DNA of 16,282 nt from NCBI GenBank assembly GCA_947307005.1, contig CAMZHY010000024.1:1-16282 (forward strand), in the 5' to 3' direction. The DNA is from an uncultured Planctomycetaceae bacterium. GTDB lineage: Bacteria > Planctomycetota > Planctomycetia > Pirellulales > Thermoguttaceae. The notes beneath the pieces were generated by a model. The model was not told the DNA's origin and ran no database searches. It saw only the letters and a list, made by a program, of their open reading frames with translations. Positions 6,684-14,395 of this stretch are shown piece after piece (the stretch's first letter is position 1; each line of letters begins with the position of its first letter). A program made the position numbers and the translations under genes.

Positions 6684-9209
6684 TTACTTCAATTCGATTT
6701 TTACAACAATCGCAGAATAGGAAGGCGCGGTGACGCAAACAACACCGTTATCAATCGTTGCAGGAACTTCAAACGGCGCGATTGCGTCTGGTTCTTCTAG
6801 CGTGTTGCGTTTGCGAAGTTTGACGTCCGAGCTTTCGCCCTCGGAAAGACTAGGTGAAACGCAGGTTGCCGTAATTGTTGCATCGGAGAGAGAGACGCCG
6901 TCGTCGAAACTGAGTTTATATTCCGCGTCCTTTGGAAGAGTATTGACAGCTTTGAAATAAAGAGTTTTGCCATCTTCCGTTTTTGTCGCGGTTGCATTGA
7001 CTGGGGGCGTTGCGCCGGAGAGTTCCGGAGCGTCGGACGATATTTTCAATAGGTTGGGGGCGTATGAATTGCGCCACAATTTCATGACTACGTAGTTGGG
7101 CGCAGGATACCACCGCGAGTTGTCAAAGTTGATAAACGCGTTGTCCCAACCTGTGGCAGATTTGTGGCGCAAGAAAAGCGCAGGCGCGGCGATTTCCATG
7201 ACGTCGCCGACGCGTTCGACGCAATTGAGATAACCTCCTGCATGTAATCCAGTTCGCCAGTCTGTGGATTGGGCGTTCCATTCCGAACTGAAGAGTTTAA
7301 TATTTTTGTTTTCAGACTTGGCGATAACGCTTCTGTGTGCCTCGTAAAACTTCTGATTATCCCATGGATTGGATGCAAAACCGTTTGGATCGTCGTAACG
7401 ATGGATCGAAAGATAGTCAAAGTTTTTTCCTGCTCCCATGATTACGTCCGTATCCCATTTCATTTTATCGCCGGTAAACGAACCACAGGCTATTATTTTT
7501 ATGGAAGGATCAATTGCCTTCATGCGGGGAACGAGTCGATTAACCAGGTCGACATATTCCGCGGAAGGAGTCGTCCTAGGATCGACCTCGTTGTCAATTT
7601 CCCAGAACTTAACATTGTACGGTTCCGGATGACCGTTTTTTGCGCGCACTGCTCCCCACGTTGACGTTTCAGAGCCGTTGCAATATTCGAGCCAGTCGCA
7701 AACTTCTTGCAACCAGTCGTTTGCACGAACTTCCTCCGTTCCGACCGAATTGATCCACTGTTTTGTTCCGACGTCGACAACCATGAGTGGTTCGGCTCCA
7801 GTATGCTTGCATAGAGTCATAAACTCGTCGATTCCAAAGGAATTGACGTCAATGTCGTTCCAAAGTTCAAGAGGATAAGCGACTCGGTAATCTTGAGAAC
7901 CTATGCCAGACTTCCAACGATAGGCGGAAGCGTAACACCCCCCAGGCCAACGAATGACCGTTGGTTTGATTTCTTTAATGGCCTGCAATAAGTCAGGACG
8001 GAGACCGTCAAAGTTTTCCTTCCAAGAACGAGGGAAAATCGAAATCTGGTCGACGTCCAAGGAAGCGCTTTCAGCAGGCGAAAAATTCAGACGGATTGAG
8101 GCTTCGACACTCGAGGAGGGGACGGAGAATGTTCCTGTCAATTTAACCCATTTGTCGCTTTGAACGTCAAACGTTTCGACTTGCTCGTCATTTCCTGCGA
8201 CGTTGAAACAAAGGGTTGTTTTCCCGATTCCTCGCGTCCAAAACGAGTAGTCGTATGTTTCGTCGATGTTGAAAGCAAAGTCTTTTTGGGCAAGACTTCC
8301 CACGCCTTTGAAACGCAGATAGCGATCGCTGTTAAGAGCGTCGCCTCTTCGGGTTTCAGCGCTCCCGTCCACCGTCCAATATCTAACGTCGACAGGCGAC
8401 TCAATATTCAGATTATCGACGTTAGCCATGTCATAAAGCACACGACGGCGCATGTCTCTGACAAGCGCTTGTCCAAACTCCGCTTTAGTACCCCACGTTC
8501 CAACGCCGACGCAACCGGATTTTGGCGCGTCGCTGTCAAAATCGACGACCTCGTGAATCAATTCTTGGTTGAGGAAGACCTTAATATTCTGACCGACAAC
8601 GACAACTCGAATGTCGTAGATTTCACCCACTTTGATCGGAGGAATCTCTTTTTGTCCGCCAATTACATGACGACCGTTGGAGTTAGGAGTCTGTTTTTCA
8701 ATCGCAACATATTGGTTGTTCCAACCTCCAAGGTTAAGCCAGTAATAACTCGACATATCCGGCGCGGCGCGGAAGATAACCAGAAAACCTTCGCTTCCAG
8801 CGATTTTTTTGGCGAGTACTCGGACGTCGTAGTCCGTCCACGGTTGCTCTTTTTGCAAATCGGCGCCAAGGAGAAAGCGTCGATCCGTAGCGGTCGTTTC
8901 TTGTTTGAGAACGCCATCTTCGTAGGACCAACCCGATTCTCGACCGGCTTCTAAAGAACGATTCCAGACCAGTTCTCCCCAAAGTCCTCCGTTGCAAGAG
9001 TTATAAATGTGCTCGAGGAAATGAGAATAAACCTTCTCGTCGATAATTTGGATCGTCTCTTGCGTGTTGATGGTTGCGCTGACGACGACTGGCGCGGATT
9101 CTTCCCCCCTTGTTTGGGTGGGACTGATTAGCGTTGTTGTACTGCAAAAAAGAATCGACAGAAGAAAAGACGTCGCAAAAAATGACGGTATGCGTAATGT
9201 GTTTCGCAT
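6684..9209 (-). CDS. Secreted alpha-L-arabinofuranosidase, GH51 family, with inserted binding domain
   Basis: The product has 841 residues. The start at 9209 is preferred because a signal peptide (RNTLRIPSFFATSFLLSILF) follows it and AGGAAAGAAG lies just upstream; the frame also extends upstream to 9308, but that stretch reads as non-coding. The N-terminal motif YSHFLEHIYNSCNGGLWGEL (61-80) is typical of GH51. Residues ~91-255 look like a LamG/DUF1080-type jelly roll and ~265-395 like a further beta-sandwich, both placed between this motif and the TIM barrel. The barrel shows VIRWPGG (~418-424), the acid/base in WEIDNE (E541) and the nucleophile in SSEW (E643). A beta-sandwich closes the protein (~720-841). 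GH51 enzymes release terminal L-arabinofuranose from arabinan and arabinoxylan. The gene heads the minus-strand locus. The family is sure; the substrate is inferred. Confidence 0.93.
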   Translation of the reverse strand: MRNTLRIPSFFATSFLLSILFCSTTTLISPTQTRGEESAPVVVSATINTQETIQIIDEKVYSHFLEHIYNSCNGGLWGELVWNRSLEAGRESGWSYEDGVLKQETTATDRRFLLGADLQKEQPWTDYDVRVLAKKIAGSEGFLVIFRAAPDMSSYYWLNLGGWNNQYVAIEKQTPNSNGRHVIGGQKEIPPIKVGEIYDIRVVVVGQNIKVFLNQELIHEVVDFDSDAPKSGCVGVGTWGTKAEFGQALVRDMRRRVLYDMANVDNLNIESPVDVRYWTVDGSAETRRGDALNSDRYLRFKGVGSLAQKDFAFNIDETYDYSFWTRGIGKTTLCFNVAGNDEQVETFDVQSDKWVKLTGTFSVPSSSVEASIRLNFSPAESASLDVDQISIFPRSWKENFDGLRPDLLQAIKEIKPTVIRWPGGCYASAYRWKSGIGSQDYRVAYPLELWNDIDVNSFGIDEFMTLCKHTGAEPLMVVDVGTKQWINSVGTEEVRANDWLQEVCDWLEYCNGSETSTWGAVRAKNGHPEPYNVKFWEIDNEVDPRTTPSAEYVDLVNRLVPRMKAIDPSIKIIACGSFTGDKMKWDTDVIMGAGKNFDYLSIHRYDDPNGFASNPWDNQKFYEAHRSVIAKSENKNIKLFSSEWNAQSTDWRTGLHAGGYLNCVERVGDVMEIAAPALFLRHKSATGWDNAFINFDNSRWYPAPNYVVMKLWRNSYAPNLLKISSDAPELSGATPPVNATATKTEDGKTLYFKAVNTLPKDAEYKLSFDDGVSLSDATITATCVSPSLSEGESSDVKLRKRNTLEEPDAIAPFEVPATIDNGVVCVTAPSYSAIVVKIELK

Positions 9210-9600
9210 TTTAGCTTCTTTCCTGGGATTAGGTAATGAATTGTAAATTGAATGGGACGTTTCCCTTACATGAATTGTCTTGACGCTGTAAGTAAAATCA
9301 AGTTGCAAAAGCGCAAAAAAAAGTCGTTTTTACGAATATTCCATCGTTATTTTGCTTTGAAATTTCGGCGTTCTCTTTATCGAGTTTGTAGGAATTGGTT
9401 TTGGAAAGGCGGAGACGGTCCGCGAGTAATCGATGAAGATAGAGTATCGACGTCAGACTGTTTTGGAGTAGAATGGGAGGGCTTAAGGGTTTCGACAGGC
9501 GATCTAGTAAGTTTGGAACGAAACTCCTTTGATTACGAACCTTATCAGTTCGACTTGCTTAGGCGTTGTCTCAATTTCGACATTTTATAGAGGAAGCGTA
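9210..9600. other. Intergenic region between divergent GH51 and aminotransferase genes
   Basis: This stretch of 391 bases should hold the promoters of both divergent transcription units. I could not identify a convincing -35/-10 pair on either strand. A plus-strand frame is open through much of it, but it has no ribosome binding site, no recognisable product and a basic, low-information start, so I did not call a gene. The last bases hold AGGAAG, the ribosome binding site of the aminotransferase gene. Confidence 0.6.
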
Positions 9601-10716
9601 ATGTTAGACAGCTGGTTTTCCGATCGTTCTCGTACCTTTAGTTCTTCAGGTATTCGTAAGGTTTTTGACCTTGGCGCGAAACTTGCGAACCCTATTAATT
9701 TGTCAATCGGTCAACCTGATTTCGATATGCCCGAAGAGGGCCACAGAGCGGCGATTGAAGCGATCAACGCAGGTAAAAGCAGTTACACTCCGTCACAGGG
9801 AACTCAGGTTCTCATTGACCGTCTTCAGGCTGAAGTTGACGCCCAATACGGTCATGCTGATCGTCGACTCTTTATTAGTAGCGGTACGAGCGGAGGTCTG
9901 TTGCTTGCGTACCTTGCGTTCCTTAATCCCGGCGATGAGATTATTCTTTTCGACCCCTACTTTGTGATGTATGAGGCCCTTGCGAAGATGCTTGGCGCCG
10001 TTCCCGTATGCATTGATTCCTATCCCGATTTTAATCTTGACGTTCAAAAGGTTGCAGACGCGATTACGCCCAAAACGAAAATGATCGTGCTCAACTCTCC
10101 GACGAATCCGACTGGGCATGTTGCAACACGCGAGGAGGTGCGGGGAATTGCAGAACTTGCAGCCAAGCATAATGTGATTCTCATAAGTGATGAAATCTAC
10201 AGTTGTTTCTGCGACGGCGAGTTTGTTTCTCCTGCGGAATATAATGAGGAAACGGTCGTTATGAACGGTTTTAGCAAGTCCCACGGCATGCCAGGTTGGC
10301 GCGTGGGATACGTTCATGGTCCGTCGAAATTGATTCAAGAAATGATCAAGTTCCAGCAATACACTTTTGTTTGCTCTCCTCATGTAGCGCAGTTAGCGGC
10401 GCTTGGCGCGCTTGACGCCGATATGACTCCACAATTCGATTTTTACCGTAAAAAGCGCGACATGCTCGTTGAGGGACTCTCTGACTTATACGACCTCGGT
10501 AATCCGAAAGGGGCTTTTTATATGTTTCCGAAAGTTCCGTGGGGAACGGGGACGTCTTTTGTCGAAAAGGCGATAACGAAGTATGAAGTTCTGATTATTC
10601 CTGGCAATGTTTTTAGTTATCGCGACGAATGTTTCCGTCTCTCCTACGCCGCTAGCGTGGAAACGATCGAGCGTGGTATTGAAGCGCTTCGTAAACTTGC
10701 AAAGGATCCCGACTGA
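9601..10716 (+). CDS. Pyridoxal-phosphate-dependent aminotransferase, class I/II (fold type I)
   Basis: The product has 371 residues, the usual length for the family. The ATG at 9601 is preceded by GAGGAAG; the frame is open 24 codons further upstream, but that extension does not resemble the family. Hallmarks are LSIGQPDFDMP (34-44), SSGTSGG in the cofactor phosphate-binding region (93-99), NSPTNPTG (165-172, N169), ISDEIY (195-200, D197 and Y200), the Schiff-base Lys in GFSKSHGMPGWRVG (K226), and FRLSYA (R346), which binds the substrate carboxylate. It would transfer amino groups between an amino acid and a 2-oxo acid in the cytoplasm, as aspartate-aminotransferase-type enzymes do. The exact substrate cannot be read from the sequence. 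A strong terminator follows within 11 bases, so it may be a single-gene unit. Confidence 0.93.
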   Translation: MLDSWFSDRSRTFSSSGIRKVFDLGAKLANPINLSIGQPDFDMPEEGHRAAIEAINAGKSSYTPSQGTQVLIDRLQAEVDAQYGHADRRLFISSGTSGGLLLAYLAFLNPGDEIILFDPYFVMYEALAKMLGAVPVCIDSYPDFNLDVQKVADAITPKTKMIVLNSPTNPTGHVATREEVRGIAELAAKHNVILISDEIYSCFCDGEFVSPAEYNEETVVMNGFSKSHGMPGWRVGYVHGPSKLIQEMIKFQQYTFVCSPHVAQLAALGALDADMTPQFDFYRKKRDMLVEGLSDLYDLGNPKGAFYMFPKVPWGTGTSFVEKAITKYEVLIIPGNVFSYRDECFRLSYAASVETIERGIEALRKLAKDPD

Positions 10717-10726
10717 TTTTATGGGC

Positions 10727-10767
10727 GTTGAGTTTGTCGCGTAAAACGACGAACTCAACTTTGTCTT
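10727..10767 (+). terminator. Intrinsic terminator of the aminotransferase gene
   Basis: GTTGAGTTTGTCG (10727-10739) pairs with CGACGAACTCAAC (10747-10759) over 13 positions with one G-U pair, around a 7-base loop. TTTGTCTT follows directly. It starts 10 bases after the stop codon. Confidence 0.85.
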
Positions 10768-10800
10768 GGCGTTAATTGGAATTATTCGGAAAGGCGTTCA

Positions 10801-12207
10801 ATGAACAGGGTCATGAATCGAGTATTTTTCTTCATCCTGACGGCGTTGACGATTCTTTTAACTTCGTTGATTAGCGAATCGGTTTTTGCGTTGGCCCCGG
10901 ACGCGTCCTTGACAGGCCCACGTCGTGTGAAAGTTGAATTCCAAGGAAGGGTTGCCGAGTTTGAAATAGCGTCTCCTTCTTGGCTTGAAGTGGTTGACGA
11001 AAGGCACGATGCTCTCCCAGTTTTTAATCCAAACGCTTCTTCTTGGATGAAGGGGCGTGTTTTGCGCGGCGTCAATGCTTGCGAGTGCGCCGTTTTCGGG
11101 GCGCTCGATCCTGATTCTGTCGTTGTCAAACTTGAAAACGGCGAAATACTCGTTCGCGGTAACGATTACGAGTTTGACGAGTCGTCTGGGGCCCTTGGAC
11201 GTTTAGCGGACGGTAAGATAGGCGAAAATGTCGTTACTCTTACGAGTTACCGTTGTGTTGAGTCTCGTATTGATTCTATTGTCCTCAACGCCGACGGTCA
11301 ATTTACTCTTATCCAAGGTAAACCGCGTGTTCTCTCTCCAGAGCCGCCCGTCCTTGAAAAAGGTTGTAAGCGTCTCGTCAACGTCTATGTCACGGGAAGA
11401 GGCGAGGCGTTGACGGATTCATGCCTTTTCCCTGTCGACGATATTTTTTCAGATGAACTTGATTCGCTCGACGCGTCAGTTTTCGTTGCAAACGTTGCCA
11501 AGTTTATTGCTGAAAATGGAATCGCCGACGTTTCGCCATGCTCGGACGCAGGAGCCGTTAAAAAGTTTCTGCCGAAAACGTGGTCGAAGCTTGTCAATGG
11601 CGAAGAAATACGCATTCTTGCTTGGGGGGACAGCGTGACGGCTTGCGGATTCCTTCCTGACGATCAGCGTTGGCAGATTAAATTTGGCGCACGCCTTCAG
11701 AAAATGTTTCCAGACGCCAAAATTGTTGTGCTTACCGAAGCTTGGGGAGGACGTTCAAGCGATTCCTACCGTAATGAACCGATTGGAAGTCCGAAGAATT
11801 ATCGAGAGAAGGTTCTCGGGATTAAGCCTGATCTGATTATTTCTGAATTTGTTAACGACGCATATATGGACGAGGCGACCGGTGCTAAGAGATACGGCGA
11901 GATGCTTGCCGACTTCAAAGACATTGGCGCCGAATGGATTATACTCGGTCCCCACTATGTCAGACCTGATTGGATGGGGCTAACGTCGGAACGCGGTATT
12001 GACGACGACCCACGTCCGCTCGTTAAAGGTTTGAGGAAATTCTGCGAGGAGAATAATACGCCCTTTGCAGACACGCCTGCTCTTTACGGTAAACTGTGGC
12101 GTTCTGGGATTCCGTACCTTACTCTAATGACCAACAATATTAATCATCCCAATGATTTTGGGATGGAACTCTTCTCAGCGGCTCTTGCGAGGCTTTTTGA
12201 GGAGTGA
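10801..12207 (+). CDS. Secreted SGNH/GDSL-type hydrolase (probable carbohydrate esterase)
   Basis: The product has 468 residues. A signal peptide covers ~1-31 (hydrophobic FFFILTALTILLTSLI, cleavage near VFA). GGAAAGG lies about 7 bases before the ATG; an internal Met at codon 5 is an alternative start. Residues ~40-260 form an N-terminal, mostly beta region that I do not recognise. The SGNH domain starts near 270. Block I is LAWGDSVTACG (Ser278), block II is WGGRSS (Gly317), block III is SEFVND (Asn352) and block V is NINHPNDFG (His449). The usual Asp three residues before the His is Asn446 here. Such enzymes often remove acetyl groups from glycans, and the neighbouring hydrolase locus fits that. 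It follows the aminotransferase terminator by 33 bases, so it may have its own promoter or depend on read-through. Confidence 0.87.
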   Translation: MNRVMNRVFFFILTALTILLTSLISESVFALAPDASLTGPRRVKVEFQGRVAEFEIASPSWLEVVDERHDALPVFNPNASSWMKGRVLRGVNACECAVFGALDPDSVVVKLENGEILVRGNDYEFDESSGALGRLADGKIGENVVTLTSYRCVESRIDSIVLNADGQFTLIQGKPRVLSPEPPVLEKGCKRLVNVYVTGRGEALTDSCLFPVDDIFSDELDSLDASVFVANVAKFIAENGIADVSPCSDAGAVKKFLPKTWSKLVNGEEIRILAWGDSVTACGFLPDDQRWQIKFGARLQKMFPDAKIVVLTEAWGGRSSDSYRNEPIGSPKNYREKVLGIKPDLIISEFVNDAYMDEATGAKRYGEMLADFKDIGAEWIILGPHYVRPDWMGLTSERGIDDDPRPLVKGLRKFCEENNTPFADTPALYGKLWRSGIPYLTLMTNNINHPNDFGMELFSAALARLFEE

Positions 12208-12268
12208 TTTCGAGATTGTAGTTTTACGGCATGACCGCAGTTAGGCGTGTTTGAAGAATCTTAAAAAC

Positions 12269-12303
12269 AAGGCGCGTCGCCCTAATACAGGACGACGCGC
12301 TTT
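12269..12303. terminator. Bidirectional intrinsic terminator between convergent genes
   Basis: AAGGCGCGTCG (12269-12279) pairs with CGACGCGCTTT (12293-12303) with one G-U pair, and an inner CCT/AGG pairing continues the stem past a mismatch. On the plus strand it ends in TTTGATTT; on the minus strand it is followed by TTGTTTTT. It can therefore end both the SGNH hydrolase transcript and the kinase transcript. Confidence 0.85.
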
Positions 12304-12326
12304 GATTTAATCCGTTGTACTTCTAG

Positions 12327-13199
12327 TCAAATGACGTCTTCATATTCGACTTTCTGAATCATTTTTAAAAAAGCATCCATCGATGGACAACGATCGCGAG
12401 GATCCGCTTTAATGCACCAATGAATCGCCTTTGCAAGGGTAGGGTTAAGGTTGGGACGGTAATTTGTGATTGGGGCGGGAGGTTGGTCATGCGTCATTGC
12501 GGCGAGTCCGTTTGTTCCCCGGGGCCAAGGAAGTTCTCGAGTGCAGAGTTCATACATCGTTACGCCAAAAGCGAAAATGTCGACCCTTTCATTTGTCGCG
12601 TGACGACGAATAAGCTCCGGGGCCATATAATTAGGCGTTCCCGTGCGATTGCCCGGATCCGTAAAGGGCGCTTTATTGGGAATAGAAAGGCCAAAGTCTG
12701 TTAGTTTAAGAATCTGACCGTCTCCAGTGAAGAGTAAGTTGCGCGGACAAAAATCTCTGTGGATAAAACCCGCTTTATGAACAACTTGTAACGCTTCCGC
12801 GCATTGTCTAATATATCGAAGACGCCCGCCGGCAAGCATGTCTTGTTTAATCATAAGAATATTGTTAAGTCCGGTTCCTTCAAGGTATTCCATCACGAGA
12901 TACTGTTCGCCATCCGTTGTAAAACCCTCTTCAAGTGTTTTTACTATATAGGGATGGTCGAACTGAATGGCTATTTCACCCTCGCGAGGTTTACGAACGC
13001 CTTTCATCCCTTTATATCGGCTTTCTATAAGATTCGTTTTTTCTTTATCCAATATCTTAAGCCCGACAATTTGATTAGTCTCACGATCGCGGGCCATATA
13101 AAAATCGGACATCGTTCCAGAAATAGCAGCTTTTAAGAGGATGAACCGCTTTTTGTAGTCGAGTTTCTTTTTTCCGAAAAAATTATCAAGAAGTCCCAT
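12327..13199 (-). CDS. Cytosolic Hanks-type protein kinase, single domain, with unusual catalytic loop
   Basis: The product has 290 residues, essentially just a kinase domain. There is no transmembrane segment or sensor domain, unlike many bacterial receptor-type kinases. Visible motifs are the ATP-anchoring Lys in VGLKIL (K48), a likely helix-C Glu (E73 or E75), HRDFCPRN (147-154, D149 and N154), DFG (168-170) and GTPNYMAPE (187-195). The glycine-rich loop is degenerate (AISGTMSDFY, only G28 kept). In the catalytic loop the usual Ser/Thr-kinase Lys (HRDLKPEN) is Cys151 and Arg153 sits at the +4 position, as in tyrosine kinases (HRDLAARN). Key catalytic residues remain, so activity is likely. 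AGGA lies 7 bases before the ATG. The gene is last in a minus-strand series after DUF4340 and a lipid-kinase-like gene. Confidence 0.9.
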   Translation of the reverse strand: MGLLDNFFGKKKLDYKKRFILLKAAISGTMSDFYMARDRETNQIVGLKILDKEKTNLIESRYKGMKGVRKPREGEIAIQFDHPYIVKTLEEGFTTDGEQYLVMEYLEGTGLNNILMIKQDMLAGGRLRYIRQCAEALQVVHKAGFIHRDFCPRNLLFTGDGQILKLTDFGLSIPNKAPFTDPGNRTGTPNYMAPELIRRHATNERVDIFAFGVTMYELCTRELPWPRGTNGLAAMTHDQPPAPITNYRPNLNPTLAKAIHWCIKADPRDRCPSMDAFLKMIQKVEYEDVI

Positions 13200-13230
13200 C
13201 GGTTAATCCTGTTTTGAAAGGGTTACAACG

Positions 13231-13285
13231 TTGGAAAAAGTAAACGACGTTCAACGCCGCATCGATTCTACGAAAATTTTTCCAA
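13231..13285. repeat. Inverted repeat in the gap before the kinase gene
   Basis: TTGGAAAAA (13231-13239) and TTTTTCCAA (13277-13285) are perfect reverse complements across a 37-base spacer in the 141-base gap between the lipid-kinase-like and protein kinase genes. It could be a long-loop hairpin in the leader of the kinase gene. The arms are AT-rich, so chance is possible. Confidence 0.4.
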
Positions 13286-13340
13286 GGCGCAATATTATCC
13301 GTTTTTCCGTGCGAAGTTTAATTGGAGCGGGTTTGTACAG

Positions 13341-14318
13341 TTACTGCTTTCGGGCGCGTTCAAGTTTATCAACAACTTTTGCAGAGGCTAAAACTGTGAA
13401 ACGATTTGGAATTATTTCGATCTCGACGGGAAGACGCCCGCCGGGATCGCCGTCCAGCTGAAAAGGAACGTCAAATTCAGATTCGTTTGAGGCGACAGAA
13501 ATCCTAAAATGCGACGCTTGCCCCAGTTTGGTATTGGGGAGAAAACGATGTAAACTGCCTAACTGTGCAAAAAAAACGTCTAGCAACGCCATTCCAAGCT
13601 TCCCGCCTTGGAAAATGCAATAATCAAGTTCTTGATCGACTCCAACGCATTTAGGAACAAGGGGTAAGCCCCAGCCGTAACGAGGAAGGTTGAAAATAAA
13701 CGACCATTGGCCTGTGATTGAAACGGGTTCGGGCGCGTCAAGTACTTCTGTCGTGATTTTAGGATATTTGTAGGAAGCGATCGAGTTAATAATTGGTTTG
13801 GCGTAGGACAGGTAGCTGATATGCGCCCCCTTTTTTCTGTTGAGTTTGAAACTTTGTTCGCGCGCGGCATGAACGCCGTTGACAATATCGGCGTCGATTC
13901 CCGCGCTAACCATGACGAGAAAGAGTCTTCCGTTCGCACGTCCTACGTCAAATGAAATTGTTTTTCCTGACTCGATAACATCGGCGGCTTTCTCTGGATT
14001 GAAAGGAAGTTTCAAGTATTTGGCAATTAAATTAGCCGTTCCAGAGGGAAGAAGAGTAAGAGGCGTTCCCAGAACGGTACGATTTGTCAACTCTGCAGCA
14101 GTTCCGTCCCCGCCAACAGCTGTAAGCGCTCTTAGGACACCTTGTTCAAAAAGTTCATTGGCTCGTTGAGAGACGACGTCAAGGTCTGTGTGAATTTCAA
14201 CGACAAATCCCTTGCGTCGTAACTCCTTTGCAAGACGTTCGGCCCTTTCACGAGGAGACTTACGACCAGCCTTAGGATTAACGGAAACGAGTACGTAACG
14301 TTTTACGTCATTTTTCAT
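13341..14318 (-). CDS. Diacylglycerol kinase-family lipid kinase (DAGK catalytic / LCB5 / YegS-like)
   Basis: The product has 325 residues, the full family length. The N-terminal nucleotide-binding part shows VNPKAG (13-18), VGGDGTAAE (68-76) and LPSGTANLIA (90-99), the signature motifs of the DAGK catalytic domain. The C-terminal beta-sandwich carries QLDGDPGG near residue 290. Members phosphorylate diacylglycerol, sphingoid bases or related lipids at the membrane surface using ATP. The substrate cannot be told here; a role in phospholipid turnover is the usual expectation. AAAGGA lies 6 bases before the ATG. The gene sits 77 bases after DUF4340 and 141 bases before a protein kinase gene on the same strand, so shared transcription is plausible. 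There is no signal peptide or membrane segment, as expected for the family. Confidence 0.93.
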   Translation of the reverse strand: MKNDVKRYVLVSVNPKAGRKSPRERAERLAKELRRKGFVVEIHTDLDVVSQRANELFEQGVLRALTAVGGDGTAAELTNRTVLGTPLTLLPSGTANLIAKYLKLPFNPEKAADVIESGKTISFDVGRANGRLFLVMVSAGIDADIVNGVHAAREQSFKLNRKKGAHISYLSYAKPIINSIASYKYPKITTEVLDAPEPVSITGQWSFIFNLPRYGWGLPLVPKCVGVDQELDYCIFQGGKLGMALLDVFFAQLGSLHRFLPNTKLGQASHFRISVASNESEFDVPFQLDGDPGGRLPVEIEIIPNRFTVLASAKVVDKLERARKQ

Positions 14319-14325
14319 TTTTTAT

Positions 14326-14356
14326 CCTTTGGGCAAAGGCGTTTCACACACGCTTT
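14326..14356 (-). promoter_or_regulatory. Two mutually exclusive small hairpins over the lipid-kinase gene's ribosome binding site
   Basis: On the minus strand CCTTT-GCCC-AAAGG (14339-14326) can fold and mask the AAAGGA ribosome binding site. Just upstream, AAAGCGT (14356-14350) can instead pair with ACGCCTTT (14342-14335), with one bulged base, using the same CCTTT and freeing the site. The stems are short, so this may be chance. Confidence 0.25.
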
Positions 14357-14395
14357 ATGGGATTTGGAAATAGGCGTGATATTAGAAGAATAGCG

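Noticed and set aside
8160..8954. 264-codon plus-strand frame opposite the GH51 gene
   Set aside because: It is antisense to a clear GH51 coding region with family motifs, has no domain hallmarks, and follows from the codon pattern of the real gene.
9210..9308. 33-residue N-terminal extension of the GH51 protein
   Set aside because: The signal peptide and ribosome binding site fix the start at 9209; the extension would bury the signal peptide.
9252..9590. 112-codon plus-strand frame just before the aminotransferase gene
   Set aside because: It has no ribosome binding site and no recognisable product, its composition is basic and low-information, and it fills the region expected to hold divergent promoters.
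9793..10383. 196-codon minus-strand frame inside the aminotransferase gene
   Set aside because: It is antisense to the PLP-binding motifs of a clear aminotransferase.
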